A model generated the notes under the pieces. The model was not told the origin of the DNA and ran no database searches. It saw only the letters and a program-made list of their open reading frames with translations. Positions 11,892 to 24,682 of a stretch of DNA of 64,000 nucleotides are shown here, one piece after another. The stretch is from positions 1 through 64,000 of the forward strand of contig JBBHKE010003295.1 in the NCBI GenBank assembly GCA_037447655.1. Direction: 5' to 3'. Each line of letters opens with the position of its first letter. The stretch's first letter is position 1. The position numbers and the translations under genes were made by a program. Source of the DNA: Zygnema cylindricum. Taxonomy: Eukaryota > Streptophyta > Zygnematophyceae > Zygnematales > Zygnemataceae.

Positions 11892-13534
11892 GGGTGCGTC
11901 CCTATGTGCCAAAGTAAATGTTTTTTTCTGTCGGTTTCTTCAAAAAAATTGCGCCGTACTGATAAATTCCACAGCCGGACAAAAGAAGTGAAAAAACTGA
12001 AGAACAATTTGCGTTTATCTTTAGAACAATATTTTGTCATCTTGTTCTTTTCGACCCACGGCCACGTCACGCCACGTCAGTTTCAAACTTTACCTTAAAA
12101 CATATAGGAGATGTGTTTTAAAGTAAACTATCATCGAACCACAAATAGAAAAACAACTTCGCACGTTTCAAAGGATTTCAAAAAAAGTCGACGAGGGAAT
12201 ATTTTTGTCCGTTTCCATCCAGTACGGATTGTTTTTTATCGCAGGGGTTTAAAGAATTCAATGTCAATTCACGGCAACAGCACAAGAGAGGCAAAGGCAA
12301 AAGCAAAGGCTTCAACCATGAACAGCACACGACTGGAAGGTTGTATGTGTACAATGTCACGGAAAGACATGCGACTTCACAAGCATTTTCAAAAAATACG
12401 GTACTACAACATAAATTGTATATTTGAATACATCACAACCGTCATAGGCATTGTCGACGTATACAATCGTCACAAACTTAAAAGTAACAATTTCGTTTTT
12501 GCGCATTGGGACACTTAAAAAACGTGTACGGCGAATCTTAGCTACAATACAAAGTAAGTTCTCTAAAGGTACTTTTCGCGTGTAACCAAAACTTTAGGCT
12601 TATAACTTTGTTTTTAGCGAAGATTCTCCGTACTACTTTCAGAGCATTCCTATGTAAAGAAATGAAATCGTTACTTTAAAAAGTGATGGATGTAGACGCG
12701 GGTGTAATTTGTGACGGTTGTAGACGACTACAAAACTTGTGACAATTGATGACGTTTACAAAATAGCGACGGTTGTAGGCGTCTTGTAATTGTGACATTG
12801 TAGATGTTTAGGGTTTGTGACATTTTGACGTCACGCTCAATTATGACAGCGTCGACGTCACAAGTTCTAAAACTTTCCGCAATGGTTTCCCGATTGTGGT
12901 TTTTTGTCATTTCTCACTCTACATGCCATCAAAATACGCCCAAAGATAGTCAAAAGAAATCGTTTTTAGAGATCTTTCATTTGATACCATTATTGACGTT
13001 TTTCACTGCAAGAATTGTGAGATAGACGCGGTAGTGGGAGAGGGAGAGAGAGAGAGGCACTTTCACGGACTTCGCTTTTGCGAAATGGCGTCCGTTGGTC
13101 GAGACCCCCTCCACGGCCACTGTACGAAAAAAAAGCGCACAAAAAAAAGTCACGCACAAGCTAGAAACGTGGAGTGGGTTTTTTTTTGTTCTCCGCGCAC
13201 AAAAATTGTCAAAAACTTGCGACACGTGCGACAACATCTGCCTATTCGCTCACCCCATGGAACTTTATTTAAAATCACCTCGCGTGGTGATTTTATAAAA
13301 AGTTTGAAGATGAGTTGGAAGGACGCAAAAGTGGGTCGAAACGTGCTAGACGACAAACTGCAGTACATATAAAGTTTCAAGGTAACGCAACTTGTACGGT
13401 GGTAAATTCATTTTTTTGGTATGGCTGCGGATTTTTTCGTTATTTTCTAAGGTATGGAAGAAAACGACAGAAAATAATTGTAACTTTAGCACATGCGAAA
13501 GTACCCTAAGTTGCGATTAAATAGGGACGCACCC
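11892..13534. mobile_element. P4: TIR element carrying nested P5
   Basis: Ends GGGTGCGTCCCTATGTG and AATAGGGACGCACCC, flanked by TAA on both sides. Without P5 it would be about 700 bp. The right part (CAAAGTAAGTTCTCTAA, then GTTGCGATTAAATAGG) is interrupted by P5. P3 shows the equivalent uninterrupted order, CTCTAAGTTTTAAGTACATGG. Confidence 0.8.
12567..13506. mobile_element. P5: TIR element nested in P4, 940 bp
   Basis: Ends are AGGTACTTTTCGCGTGT and ACATGCGAAAGTACCC, with TAA on both sides. The interior has the TGACGGTTGTAGACG-type subterminal array (about 12,702-12,860), a GAGAGGGAGAGAG purine tract and an AAAATCACC...GGTGATTTT hairpin near 13,270-13,296. P8 (58,945-59,880) is a homologue. 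No transposase. Confidence 0.8.
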
Positions 13535-13573
13535 TAATCCGGCGGTGTTGTGCGATATAATAAAAACCAATAA

Positions 13574-14192
13574 GGGTGCGTGTCCATGTACTTGAAACTT
13601 AGCGAACTTGCTCTGTTTTTTAGCGCAGATCCGGCGGACCCGGATTTCTGGTGTCCCTATGTGTAACAAAGGGTGTGGCGGTTGTATACGCTGACAATGC
13701 CCTTGACGGTTCTCAGCGTCTACAATATGTGATGACGCACCGGATTGGTCAAAATTGTTTTTGACGTCGCATAAATGTTTGTGACATTTGTAGACGTTTA
13801 TGAAGTTTGAAGGAGTGAATGTGCGGCTACGTGAGAGAGGCGCGTGTGCAAGTTGCTGGGGCGCCTTCAGAGATTCTCACGATTACGTGAATTGGCATCT
13901 TAATTTTCAGACCCGTGATTTGAAAAAATCCGTACTGAGCGAAACGCAACAAAACAAAACAAATTGTGTAATTTGATGGACGCAATCGGACAAAACATAA
14001 CGAATAGTGTACCTTTTACCGTCGCTTGAATTCGTTTGACATTTTTGGGAATTTTTCTACACGTGCGAATACTTGTTAGTATACGTTTTTTCAAAATTAC
14101 TTTGTTTTAAAACACATCGCCCCCGGTACGGCGCTAAGTTTAGAGGAAAACGACAGGAAAAAGGCCTTACTTTGGCACATGGAGACGCACCC
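13574..14192. mobile_element. P6: TIR element, 619 bp
   Basis: GGGTGCGTGTCCATGTAC and GCACATGGAGACGCACCC ends with TAA on both sides. The left subterminal part matches P1 and the complement of the P3 right end. No coding sequence. Confidence 0.85.
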
Positions 14193-14723
14193 TAAAACGC
14201 TAAAAAACTAAAAAACCCTTCAAAAGGGCCGCCATCATTGCGATACTGTACACCACGAATCGTTATTAGTGTCAATAATTCTAATTTGGGTTCTTAAAAT
14301 TTTGATTTTTTTTTTTTCAAATAGGATACATTATTTTAATATTTCATTGACGTTAATTAAGGAACCTTACAAAATAGCGTAAAGCCCGAAAGTACAATAA
14401 AAAATATATAGTGTGGTGTACGGTCAATGTCATATCGTACATAAATGTACCTTTTCAAGTGAAAATTTACAAAAAATGAATTAAATCAGACGCGCACGCA
14501 TAGGAACGTCTACTAAAAAGAACGGGATTATTCTGACACGTAAATTAGTATGGTATGTACGGATATTTTAAATTCGCAACAGCGTACAATTTCCTACATT
14601 TTGTACGGATACATATATTTATGTATATAATCGTACGGCGAATATTCCATTTTTGTTGTTCCCAAATTAGCATTAACGCCGAAATTAGAATACACCTTTA
14701 AAAAAAAATCAAATTCTTAATTA

Positions 14724-15603
14724 GGGTGGCGTTCTATCAGGAAATTTTGTAATCGTACGAACAACATAACAGGATGCTACACTTTGAACGCTGTTCTCTC
14801 GCGCAGTCTGTAATCCACGTGCTCCGAAATGAGTGGGTCCACGTAAGATAAGATCGTATATTGAAAATCGTCAAATGTTTTTTACACCGACCAACTTCAA
14901 CTCGAAATCGTCATTTGCATACCATGTACGTGTTCTCTCGCGCAGAGTCTGTAATCCACGTGCTCCGAAATGAGTGGTACCACGTAATATATCATCGTAT
15001 ATTGAAAATCGTCAAATATTTTTTACACCGACCAACTTCAACTCAAAATCGTCATTTGCATACCATGTACGTGCGGACCAGGGCATCATACCACACACAT
15101 TCTACACTCTTTGCAAACGCTTATCAAATGCCATTTCATTATTTACAACCCTTGTCAGATGCCAGCTCATTATTTTTAGGGTTTCTGCTTTTTCGCGTGA
15201 CGAATGAGCGCTTCCACAAATAGTGTGAGGAATGGCCAGTAACAAAAATAGCGCAACGAAAGCTCGTTACGAGATCACTTTCGTGATTTCCGTTGAATTT
15301 TTGAATGCATATATCATGTGCGAATTTTTTCGATTTCCGTTGGTTTGCCGTCGTGACACGTATGTTCATTATCCAACGTGTCGCGGCTCAAGAGGTACAT
15401 CACCATTTACAGAAATTTTCGAAGCGAATGCTTCGCGAAAAAAAATCCAACGGTCATTGTTACCTCCCATACCTTTGGAGAATATTGGCAAGATTCTTTG
15501 TAATGTTGTTCGCGTATAAAAACAAAATAAGAGGTACGGCATAGTACGCATAGGTCCTGATTTCTGTAAACAATCTCACTTTTCGTCTAATGGAATGCCA
15601 CCC
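14724..15603. mobile_element. O2: TIR element nested in Q1, 880 bp
   Basis: Ends GGGTGGCGTTCTATCAG and CTAATGGAATGCCACCC, flanked by TTA and ATA. The uninterrupted Q sequence at about 62,595-62,625 (AATTCTTAATTAGCATCAAG) shows the empty site. Same family as O1, from the shared CACTTTTCGTCTAATGGAATG right end. Confidence 0.8.
14794..15072. repeat. 139-bp tandem duplication in O2
   Basis: Two copies begin TTCTCTCGCGCAG (14,794 and 14,933) and contain ATTGAAAATCGTCAAAT and CACCGACCAACTTCAACTC. They differ by a few substitutions and a small indel. Confidence 0.85.
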
Positions 15604-15794
15604 ATAGCATCAAGTACGGTAATTTTTCTTCAACACTATTTAAACTTTGACACTAATAACGATTCGCGGTGTAGTTTATCCGTATAGCGGACCAACATAT
15701 AGGTAAAATATTACGATAATTTTGTAATCGACATATCGAGCTTATGTATCGGCAAGTAAAAAAAATGCACATATCGCTTGTCAGTAAAACATTA

Positions 15795-16831
15795 CACCGC
15801 TAATCGTTATTAGTGTTATAAGTCTTTTTCGTCACTTAAAAACATATTTTCTCCGTGTACACTTTTTGGATTGTCAATGGGATGGTTGATATTGGAAGGC
15901 AAGATTGTCACCTACCTAAAAGGTAATTTCCGATTGAAAATCCGACCCGCGTAACACGGAGAAAAGATGTTTTTAAGTGACGAAAAAAACTCTAACACTA
16001 AGGGTGCGTCTCCATGTGCCTAAGTAAGGGTTTTTTTCTGTCGTTTTCCTGTAAAACTTAGAGCCATACCGCGTAAGTTTCAACCGTACAAAAAAATAGA
16101 GAAAATGAAAAGTATATTTTGCGTCATCATCTAATTTAAGATGTACTACATGTTGTCGTTTTGTGTTTTTCGACCCACGGCCACGCTAAAAAACGTGTTT
16201 TTCGACCCACGACCACGCTAAAAAACGTCATCTTCAAACTTTTATTTGAAACACAGGGAATATGTGTTTTAAAACAAAGAATTTTCGAAAAACAAATAGA
16301 AACACGTAATCGCACGTGTAAAAAAATTTCAGGAAATTTCAAAAGAATTAAAGCGACGACAAAAAGTGCACGATCCGCTATGTTTTGTCCGTTTGCGTTC
16401 AGGCACGACAAAGCAAAGTACACAATTTGTTAGGTTTTGTCCGTTTGCGCCTGGTACGGATTTTATTTCGCCAGGGGTCTGAAGATCCGATGCCATTTCA
16501 CGTCGAGCGGACAAGAGACGCAAAGGCAAAGTGCATCTTCTTCAACCGTGAAACGGCACAGGCTGGATGGCGGTACGTCTACAATGTCACGAAAAGTCAT
16601 GCGACGTCACAAGCTGTTACAAAAATAGCGTGCGTCATCACATATTGTGCATGTCGACAGCCGTCACGGGCATTGTCGATGTATACAATCGTCACGCCCT
16701 TTAAGTGACAACTTCGGTTGGTACTCATAGGGACACCTGAAATCCGGGTCCGCCGGATCTGCGCTAAAAAACAAAGTAAATTCTCTAAGTTTTAAGTACA
16801 TGGAGACACACCCTAAGAACAATTAGCGGTG
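15795..16831. mobile_element. Q2: foldback element with P3 inserted in its right TIR
   Basis: The left end is CACCGCTAATCGTTATTAGTG. The right end is read across P3 as AACACTAA plus GAACAATTAGCGGTG. The interior is a large palindrome: CTTTTTCGTCACTTAAAAAC at 15,828 and its complement near 15,965-15,985. About 220 bp without P3. The left flank is TA; the right flank reads AT, so the duplication is uncertain. Confidence 0.7.
16002..16813. mobile_element. P3: TIR element, 812 bp, nested in Q2
   Basis: Ends GGGTGCGTCTCCATGTGCC and TACATGGAGACACACCC, with TAA on both sides. It lies inside the right TIR of Q2. The body is very close to P2. The open frames in it have no family match. Confidence 0.85.
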
Positions 16832-17482
16832 ATGCACAGCACCAGTTTGTACTTAGAAAATTTATGATACGGCAATTGGAAAGGCCAAGCTTGCCTAAAC
16901 CCAGTGTACTGCAACATGCTTGTTTACATCTCAAATAACATTCACATAACAATTCCATACGGAATTTCATTTTCAAAAACATTTCAAATTCCCGTAGTAC
17001 AGATACATACATAGCACCCATAGCATACCTTTCATAACTTTCCTAAGCAATTTCAGAAGAAAATTTGTTGCCATTTTATTTATACTTTCGAACTCTCGTT
17101 AAATACAGATGTAATTCGCTGATCTTCTAAACTACTCTCCTAAAAGTTTCTATATCATTAGAGCTTGCAAAATTAAAAGCTCCGCCGACACTAAAATGAT
17201 ATCTGCAGCAGTATTACGGCCTCCTGAGCAGAAAAATTATAAATACATTTTGAACTTAGGGTTGAATATCTGTACACCCTCAGGTGCAAAAAAGGTAGAG
17301 AAGCTAGAAAGGAAGAGTGTTCACTCATTTCCTTACAGTTAAAACTGTTTCGCCACGTTTATCTAACAATCAAATGGTGGAATAAACAAATTGTGTTTTC
17401 ACCAACATACATTTTCAGTGCTACCCTGGTGTAAAAATCTGTCTTAAAAAAATTGGTCATCAGAATTAGTCAAAAACTAAAT

Positions 17483-20400
17483 TTACACTTTGGAAGGTTT
17501 GTTTGCGGCTGTGGCGGCGGCGGCCGCGGCTTTGGCTTGCTGCGAGAAATAGTGTTGCAAATAGCCGTAGTACGTGCACCCTCCAACAGTAACGGCGCAT
17601 CCCAGAATGTTCAAAAGGTTCATTGGATTGCGGAACACGAGCCACGAGCAAAGAACGGCCACGGCAACCTGGAGAGACAGGCACACCCGTCCAAAGGAAA
17701 CAGACAACCGCTCAGATGCGTCACACAAGGAGGTCACAAGGTTTAATTGACTGCTGCCGAGCATGTAGAGGACCAAAACAGACATCTCATCGCTGCTTAA
17801 TTTTGATTACGCGGCAATGGAAAAGCATATCGCAGTCCACAATTTCGAGACAAAGAAATATAGCATTGAAAGCAATTAGTACAACCATGTAGTCCTCTTA
17901 AATTGAAAAAGCTCGTGGGTTTGATGCAGGTGTCAAATAACATAACTAAGCGTCAACGGAAAAACCGATTGGTCGTAAGAGCCTTACCTTGAAATTGCCG
18001 ACAACATTGAAAGTAACAGCGCTTGTAACCTTAATAACCGCATAAAGGGAGAAGTTCAATCCAAACGCCATCACTCCTGAAGTGACGATCGCAACTATAG
18101 GCCAAAATAAATCCTCAGTTTTTAATAGCCAGGTGTACACTGCTGGTCCTTCAAACGCCAAAGCTGGAACAATGAGGAGCTGTAAGCAGTAGGGAACCAT
18201 ATGAAATACCTGCAGAAGTCGTCAAGAGACAAGAATAGTCGTTAACATTCGTTTACATTTGTACATTCAAGAGTTATGTCTGTTTAGTACTACAAATCGA
18301 CCGACCTATCCGCATTCCTTGCTGCGTACTAGCACCCATCGTGCCATAAGTAAAACGGCGAATACACCAAAGAAAAAGAAGCGGTCTGACATTCACAGGA
18401 GACGCATTCGGAAAAAGATAGTCCAGCATGGTTCAGATTTTTTCCGTTGAACTGTAACCTCTAAACATAAGCCTTAATTTGATTTCTTTCATCATTGATG
18501 AGTTCAACTATGTAGAAAAGCTGTGTTTCATAAGTGATCCATGAGTTCAGCAATTTACAAAATCTGTGGATGGGCAAGTAGGACATACTGTGTTGATAGA
18601 GTCGAACTTGTATTTTCCGCTCAGCAGATGCTCTGCGAGAATGACACCTGTCGATGTAATGAAGCAGGAAGCTATGGCCGCCAGAAATCCCGCCAAAACA
18701 AAGCTGAGCTCTGTGAAAGACGCCAAAATCATTCCTCCCACCACAGGCAACAAGCTCCAGTAGACAAGCTTGTGGAAGCCCTTGCCCCAGAAAAGGACCT
18801 GCAACAAAACTGCACAAGGAAAAAAAGAATATCAGTTAGGCGTGCAACAACCAGCAGCAATTGTTCTGACAACTTGACAGTAATTGCGGAAATGCAAAAG
18901 CTTAGCCTCGACGATTTACTTGGGAGCACGAGGCCTGACCAAGGAATAACAAATGCCCTTGTTTCCAGCAGCATATCGTCAAGAATGACACAGCAACTCA
19001 AATAAGCGGAACTCTTTCCAACTTGATTGGCCCTTGCCTGTTGTTGCTGGTGTTAAGGCTTTGATGGTTTGGACAAACGAAACTGGAATGTATCGTAAGC
19101 TGACATTCCCGAGCACAATATTCACGCAGGTGACAGAAGCGAGAGGGAGGATTCGAGGTAAGCGATCCTCTGGCTTCACTTCGATCAGAGGACTCAACTT
19201 CAAAAACTGCATTCAAGCCAAGAGTTCCATCGCATGGGCATCAGCACACCTTCATTGACCGCAACCAATGATCTTCGCTCTTCAACTTCAATGAGAGAAA
19301 CTTTCGCTGATGTTTGGGCATTTCTTTTCCCCTTCCGACTGGTTATTGACTCTACCATCTGGTGTAACTTGTAGTGGAGGAAAATGGCAGGCAAAGTTAC
19401 CAGCATGAACTGATAAATGACAAAGGAAAATTAAAAAAAGTCTGCGACCAAAATTAGCAGAAAGGTTTTCATCCCTCTAAAGAAAAAATATAAACACCAA
19501 TATACAGGGCATGCTTACATGAATTGAAACATAGGCACCGATCCACGAAACCAAGAAGTGAACACAAGTCAACGTCATAGGAAATGTGAACAAGTACTCC
19601 TGCCATCACAAAAACGACAAGGATATCAGTCACCTGCAAAACATAGAACATGTATATTCTCGATATTATGTTATATTTTCGATATTATGTTCTTGCAAGA
19701 AACATAGACAATCCTCACAGTTTACACCATCTGAGATAAGTCCATAAAAAAGAACTGAACAGAAGATAGTATGATCAGCAAATTGTCTGCTGTTTCAGCA
19801 ATATAATTCCATTTCGTCAAATACAGCAGCAGTGCTGTCCTCGTATCTACAAGGCAAGCTGAAAGGTAAATAAAAATCACCTGGAAAATCCACTTATTGG
19901 TGATGATGACTGCAATGTTGAAAAACCACCACTGCAGAACTGTGAGGGATATTGCTATTGCTGCTAAAAAGGGTGCTACGGTACTTGTTGTAGAGGAAAT
20001 CATTTTCTTAACTGACGATAAATATCCTCCACTACTCTCTCCTATGGCGCTTCCTCCTGTGTTAGCTTTCGCAGGAGATCCTCCTGCCGCTTTTCTCGAG
20101 GCTGTATCTTCAAAATTCAAGAATGGCTCCGCTTCCTGCAAATAGACAATTTTGCTACCATCAGCCACTTTCGCCTTTCCAGAGGATAGCGTAGGACAAC
20201 TTCATAATTCTCGAACTAGTAGTCATTCAAGGAGTTTTATGAAAATGATCAATCCAGCACAAATGTGAGATATTAAAGTGCGACTTCCTCACCAAATGTA
20301 AATTGAATATACAACCTGATCGTGTCAAACGATTCTACTAAACCGACTCACTTCTCACCACCGACAGGCGAGGCCAACTACCTAACAAATGTCAGCTAAT

Positions 20401-20492
20401 AAACAGAAATACTAAAGGAGCAGGTAGTGTATATGTCTTGGACAGCAACTTACAGCCATATCTATAGCAGGTGCTGAATCCAAGGGCGGCAT
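17483..20492 (-). CDS. Nucleotide-sugar (UDP-galactose-type) transporter, copy 2; 7 exons, 390 codons
   Basis: Convergent paralogue of the gene at 6.5-9.5 kb. Exons on the minus strand: 20492-20454, 20135-19881, 19599-19519, 19206-19038, 18809-18589, 18209-17988, 17668-17483. Frame is kept throughout and intron 4 again uses a GC donor. Exons 3-6 and most of exon 7, with their introns, look identical to copy 1. Exon 1 has one extra codon, exon 2 carries many substitutions in the Ser/Gly-rich N-terminus, and the C-terminal Ala run is one codon shorter. The membrane core, including the SAVTFNVVGNFKV motif, is intact, so both copies should be functional transporters; any difference lies in the N-terminus, promoter and 3' end. 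Substrate is inferred from family only. Confidence 0.9.
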
Positions 20493-21369
20493 TTTGAAAT
20501 TTCTGGCAAACGAACATTGTAAACCCATTCCATCACGGACTGTTAGGGCCAAGTCAGAAAAATAAGATTCTTCTGTGTGAAGAACACTCGACATTTCAAA
20601 CAGAAAAGAAATTCTCGACAATGTGAAATAGATAAAAAACCCTGAGGACGGAGTTTATAAACATCAATTTTATCTCTTAGGTGCATGACTTCACACTCTG
20701 CCAAGAAGCCTAGACAAGATAGAGGTCAATTGAATAGAAATGACGCAGGGACGAATTCTAAAATGTACGAGCAGCAGAAGGCATTGAGAGTGTAAGAATG
20801 GAATGGACATAAAGAAGACAACTAAGAAAAGAATGAAACGAGAAAAAAAAAGGAAAAGTGAAAGAGGAAGAGGGAGATGAGCCAAACAAAACGAGAACAG
20901 CAAATGATTCCATGAGACTGCTATTGAATTAAAAGCGACAGGGATGCATCTTCGTTTAAATGTGAAATTGAGTACGTTTCTTTAAAATCATCAAGAGAAG
21001 CAACAAAGACCGTTTCCTCACCCTTTTGGTGTCTAAAGGTTCCAATTGAAAACCGAATAAAGCAGAAGTGAGACGTCAGTTTTACTTTAGAAGGTTTCTT
21101 AGCTTTTGATTTCACAAACGTGTATCAGAGAACAGTGAACCGGCAAATGAATCGGCTACCAGACAGTCTAGTGAAAGAGGCAAGGCAATAAAGATTACTT
21201 GAGAACTGTATATTTGAAGTAAAACAAAACTTATTATATGGACGACGACTTCAGCAATGGGCTGTGCAGCGAGTTACAAGCACTTTTAATACTCTACTCT
21301 TCCCTGTTTCCTTTTACAGACTGGAAGGTGAACAGGTACAGTTGGCTAATCATGTGACAGCTGCAGTAC

Positions 21370-21375
21370 TTTATA
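21370..21375 (-). promoter_or_regulatory. TATA box of transporter gene 2
   Basis: TATAAA on the minus strand in GCTATAAAGTACTG, aligned with the copy 1 TATA box. About 880 bp before the ATG, with a longer CT-rich leader region (about 20,800-20,890, seen as purine-rich on the plus strand). Confidence 0.45.
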
Positions 21376-22029
21376 GCTTCACAGAGTGACGGTCGTTCCC
21401 AAGCCGGCCACTGAACGTACAAGTGAAACCAAAGCGGGACGGACGTTTAGCTTACACTTCGTTCGGTTCATATTTTTTTTTTTTTTTTACTTTGCGACAT
21501 TCCAGGTTAACGGTTTGACAGAACATTCGGCTACAAGTGCATGGCCGTACACCAACTTGGATCTGTAGAGTACAATCTATTGCCCCGGAATGAACGGTTA
21601 ACGGCCAAGTAACCGTATATTTTCAAGTACATTTTGGTTCACCTGATGTACTTTTTGTACCTGATTTACTTTTTTACCGCGAGTTTCATTCACCGGGTGT
21701 GCGAACGGGCGAAAAGAGAATCGAGCGCCGTACCTCCGAACGCCAAGTAGCCACGAAGCCCAAGGGCGATACGAGGTACCAGCGAGGATTTCGTTTTAGC
21801 CCGTACGTACGTTCGTTTTCACCCGTACGCATGTCATGAACAAACGAGTATTTGTCGGGAGCCCCCAAAGTTACCCACGAAATGATTTTGCGAAACATTT
21901 ACGTAACAATGTGACCGTCACGTTCGGAATCGGCTCGCAGTTGGGTTAGGGTAAATGTTGCTGGTTCGCGAACGCAAACAGTAGTAAATGGCGTGGAGAA
22001 TTCTGGAGCAACCTTTTTGCGAGTTCTGT

Positions 22030-23700
22030 ACGGTGTCAGCTTGAGTTGACTTTATGTAATCGTCCAAAACTTTAAGATGTAACTTTAGTATTTTAGCGAC
22101 GATTCTCCGTGATACTTTTCATAGTGTTCCAATATGTGATCGTTATTTACTGGGTGTCCCCATGTTTTAAAGTATCTACTTTTTTCTGTCGTTTCAGTCC
22201 CCAACGATAATTTCTTTTGCCATACGAAAAAAGTACTTTTACCACAGTACAATGAACGTCAATTCGATACTCTTAATGTACTCCATGTTTGTCGTCTTGT
22301 GTCGACCCCCAGGCAAGAGAATCAAGCTCATCAAAAAACTTTATTAAAAATCACATGGCGAGGTGATTTTACTTAAAGTATCACCGGAACAACGAATGAC
22401 AAACGATCCACGCACGCACCACACGAGTGGGGAAATTTTAGGACGAGGGAGAGTACTCGCTATTTTTCTCCGTGCCCGTCACGCGCATGTATGGAAAACA
22501 ATTTGCAGGGGTCTCAAAACTCCACTTTCATTCATGGGTCCTTTGCAAAATTTTACATTGTCGTCGCCTCTCCCCTCTCCCTCTCACACTATCGCTTTTA
22601 TCTCACACCTTTTAGTGTGACATGACAAAACCGGTATGAAATGAAAGATCTTTGAAAAATAATTATTTTGACTACTTTTAGGTAACCTTTGATGGCAAGT
22701 CGAGAGAGAAAAGTAAAAAAAAACGAAATCGGGAAGCCATGGCCGAAATTTCTTGAATCAGTGTCGTCGACGTTCTAACAAGTGAGCATGACGTCACAGT
22801 GTCACAAAACCTTAAACATCTACAATGTCACAAAAAAAAGACGTCTACAATCGTCGCTATTTTTGTAGAAGTCAATAATTGTCTGACGTTTCGTAGTCAT
22901 CTTCAATTGTCACAAGTTATACCCACGTCTACAACCGTCACATTTTAAAGTTCCGATTTCATTTTCGCACATTGGGATGCTCTTTAAAGTAATATGGAGA
23001 CTCGTCACTTAAATCCAAAGTACTTCTTCAAAGTATCAATTACATGGGGACACCCCGTTATGACTTTAAAGGTTGTAGATGTCTACAAAACTTGTCTGAC
23101 AATGTTGACGACACTAATTCCATTCTTAATTTTGTTTTTTCTTTTCTTTTCTCAATCGCTTTGCCATCAAACCACGCCCAAAGGTATTCAGAGAAAAAAT
23201 CGAGAGCTCTTTTATTTCTTATTGTTTTTTTTCTGTTTCATTCTGTTGAGAGGCAAAAATAAGTGGTAATGTATGAGAGAGGGAGAGAGGCAAAGACGAC
23301 GTACACTTTTGCAAAGGACCCGTGAATGAAAATAGAGGTTTGAGACCCTACCTTTTCCATTCCCTACAGTTGTATGAAGAGCAAGAAAAAAGTAGCGTGC
23401 ACTCTCCCTCGTGCAAAAATGCTAAGCTATATATGGCACATGCGAAAACGTTATCATTTTCGTTGTTCACTTGTTCAAATCGGTTTCAATTGATGTTTGA
23501 AGACGAGCCCATATGACATGGCAAAGGGTCTAAAAAAGGAAGACACCAAACTATAGTACATTCGAACTTTAAATATGACACCAATTTTCTTGTGATTTTT
23601 AAACATTTTTTGTCTTCCATAAGATAATCTCACTACACATTTAAATTTGGAGGAAAATGATAGAAAAAAAAACCTTAAATTTTACACTGGGCTCACCTTT
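22030..23700. mobile_element. P11: decayed P-type element hosting P10
   Basis: The left flank of P10 (TTTTAGCGACGATTCTCCGTG near 22,095) and its right flank (TTTAAAGGTTGTAGATGTCTAC near 23,065) together match the internal order of P5 and P8. The outer TIRs were not clearly found, so the limits are approximate. Confidence 0.45.
22150..23057. mobile_element. P10: TIR element, 908 bp, nested in P11
   Basis: Ends CTGGGTGTCCCCATGT and ACATGGGGACACCCCG with TTA on both sides. It contains the AAAATCAC..GGTGATTTT hairpin (about 22,348-22,373) and a TGACG/CGTC array at 22,795-22,940. Inverted relative to P7 and P9. Non-coding. Confidence 0.75.
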
Positions 23701-24213
23701 TTAGGGACTAGCTTACAAATAATGAAGTAACTTTTCAATGACAAGATTCTCCATATACAATGATAGCTTCAGGTTACTATGTCAATTATGATAAACGACC
23801 TATGTGATGTAACATATGATCCCCAACAACGAATAACACAAAGTGACATTCGCCACTCACTCACCAAAGGGGCAAAAAGACCTAATCGAAAAATGTATTG
23901 ACAAAAAAAGGTCAAAAAAAAGGGGACAATCAACATTTTTTCTTGACGACATAAATCAACGACAAAGTTTGTTCATTTCATCTATTTGCTGGACATCCTT
24001 AGAAAAAACGGTCTTTCGATCAAGAAAATTCAGCTCTCTCTTAGTATTTCCCTCTCAACACTTTTTCCTCCATCTCTTCATTTGTCCCACTTTCCCTCGC
24101 TTTCTATCACCTTCTCGACCTACTTCGCTCTTTATTTGTTTCCATCCCTCTCTTTTTTTTCCTCCCTTCCTCCTTGCTCGTTTCTCCCCTTTTTTTGAAA
24201 TTGATTAACTTAG
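23701..24213. other. Spacer, no gene recognised
   Basis: AT-rich with a C/T-rich stretch at about 24,030-24,195 (CTCCCTTCCTCC-type). The open frames there follow from low complexity. Confidence 0.5.
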
Positions 24214-24670
24214 TGTTAAGACATTGGTGGAATCAGGATTTAAGCAAATCGGTTTGATGTTCGTTTAAGCGTCTAAGTCTTGTGTATCGTTCGCGTCACC
24301 TATATATGTTCGTTTGGTACGGACGTATGTTTGTTATACGGTTGTTTTGGTTCGTAGTGTTGCCTGGTATCGCGTGTGCGGACCAGCACAATGTTTCAGT
24401 TACAATCTTGCTGCCAAATGTTGAATTGTAGTGAGGTGTTTGAGAGGCACGTTTTCTATGTCGTGTATTCTAAAGTCTGTTTTGTGTTAATTTTTGTAAG
24501 AGATTAGTAAGAAATTAAGTGTGAGAAATTATGTACATAAAAGCTTCGGCTTAATATAATTGTGTATTGGCCGATGTGATCCGTGAATGTTTTATATGTG
24601 ATTAATGGTGAATGCTTCCGCTATGCAATAACTTTGTAAGCCGTGTGCAATTTAGTGATCCTTTTACATT

Positions 24671-24682
24671 TGGTATCGGAGC
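24671..24682 (+). other. Primer-binding site of F (full initiator tRNA-Met type)
   Basis: TGGTATCGGAGC, two bases after the LTR end, close to the usual plant copia site complementary to the 3' end of initiator tRNA-Met. This contrasts with the half-tRNA sites of A-D. Confidence 0.75.

Larger units (their letters stand above)
14251..15671. mobile_element. Q1: TA-flanked TIR element interrupted by O2
   Basis: Ends CACCACGAATCGTTATTAG and CTAATAACGATTCGCGGTG form a TIR of about 24 bp, with TA on each side, as for Tc1/mariner-type insertions. Without O2 it is about 540 bp. Its left part recurs inverted at about 61,800-61,915 and 62,095-62,208. Its middle (CGTACGGCGAATATTCCA) recurs at about 62,510 and 62,760. 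Confidence 0.75.
16840..21600 (-). repeat. Right arm of the inverted duplication
   Basis: Reverse-oriented counterpart of about 5,600-9,990. It begins just after Q2 and ends near the AACCGTTCATTCC promoter block. About 17,529-19,627 appears identical to the left arm. Outside that tract, substitutions and indels are frequent; exon 2, for example, differs at many codons. Confidence 0.85.
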
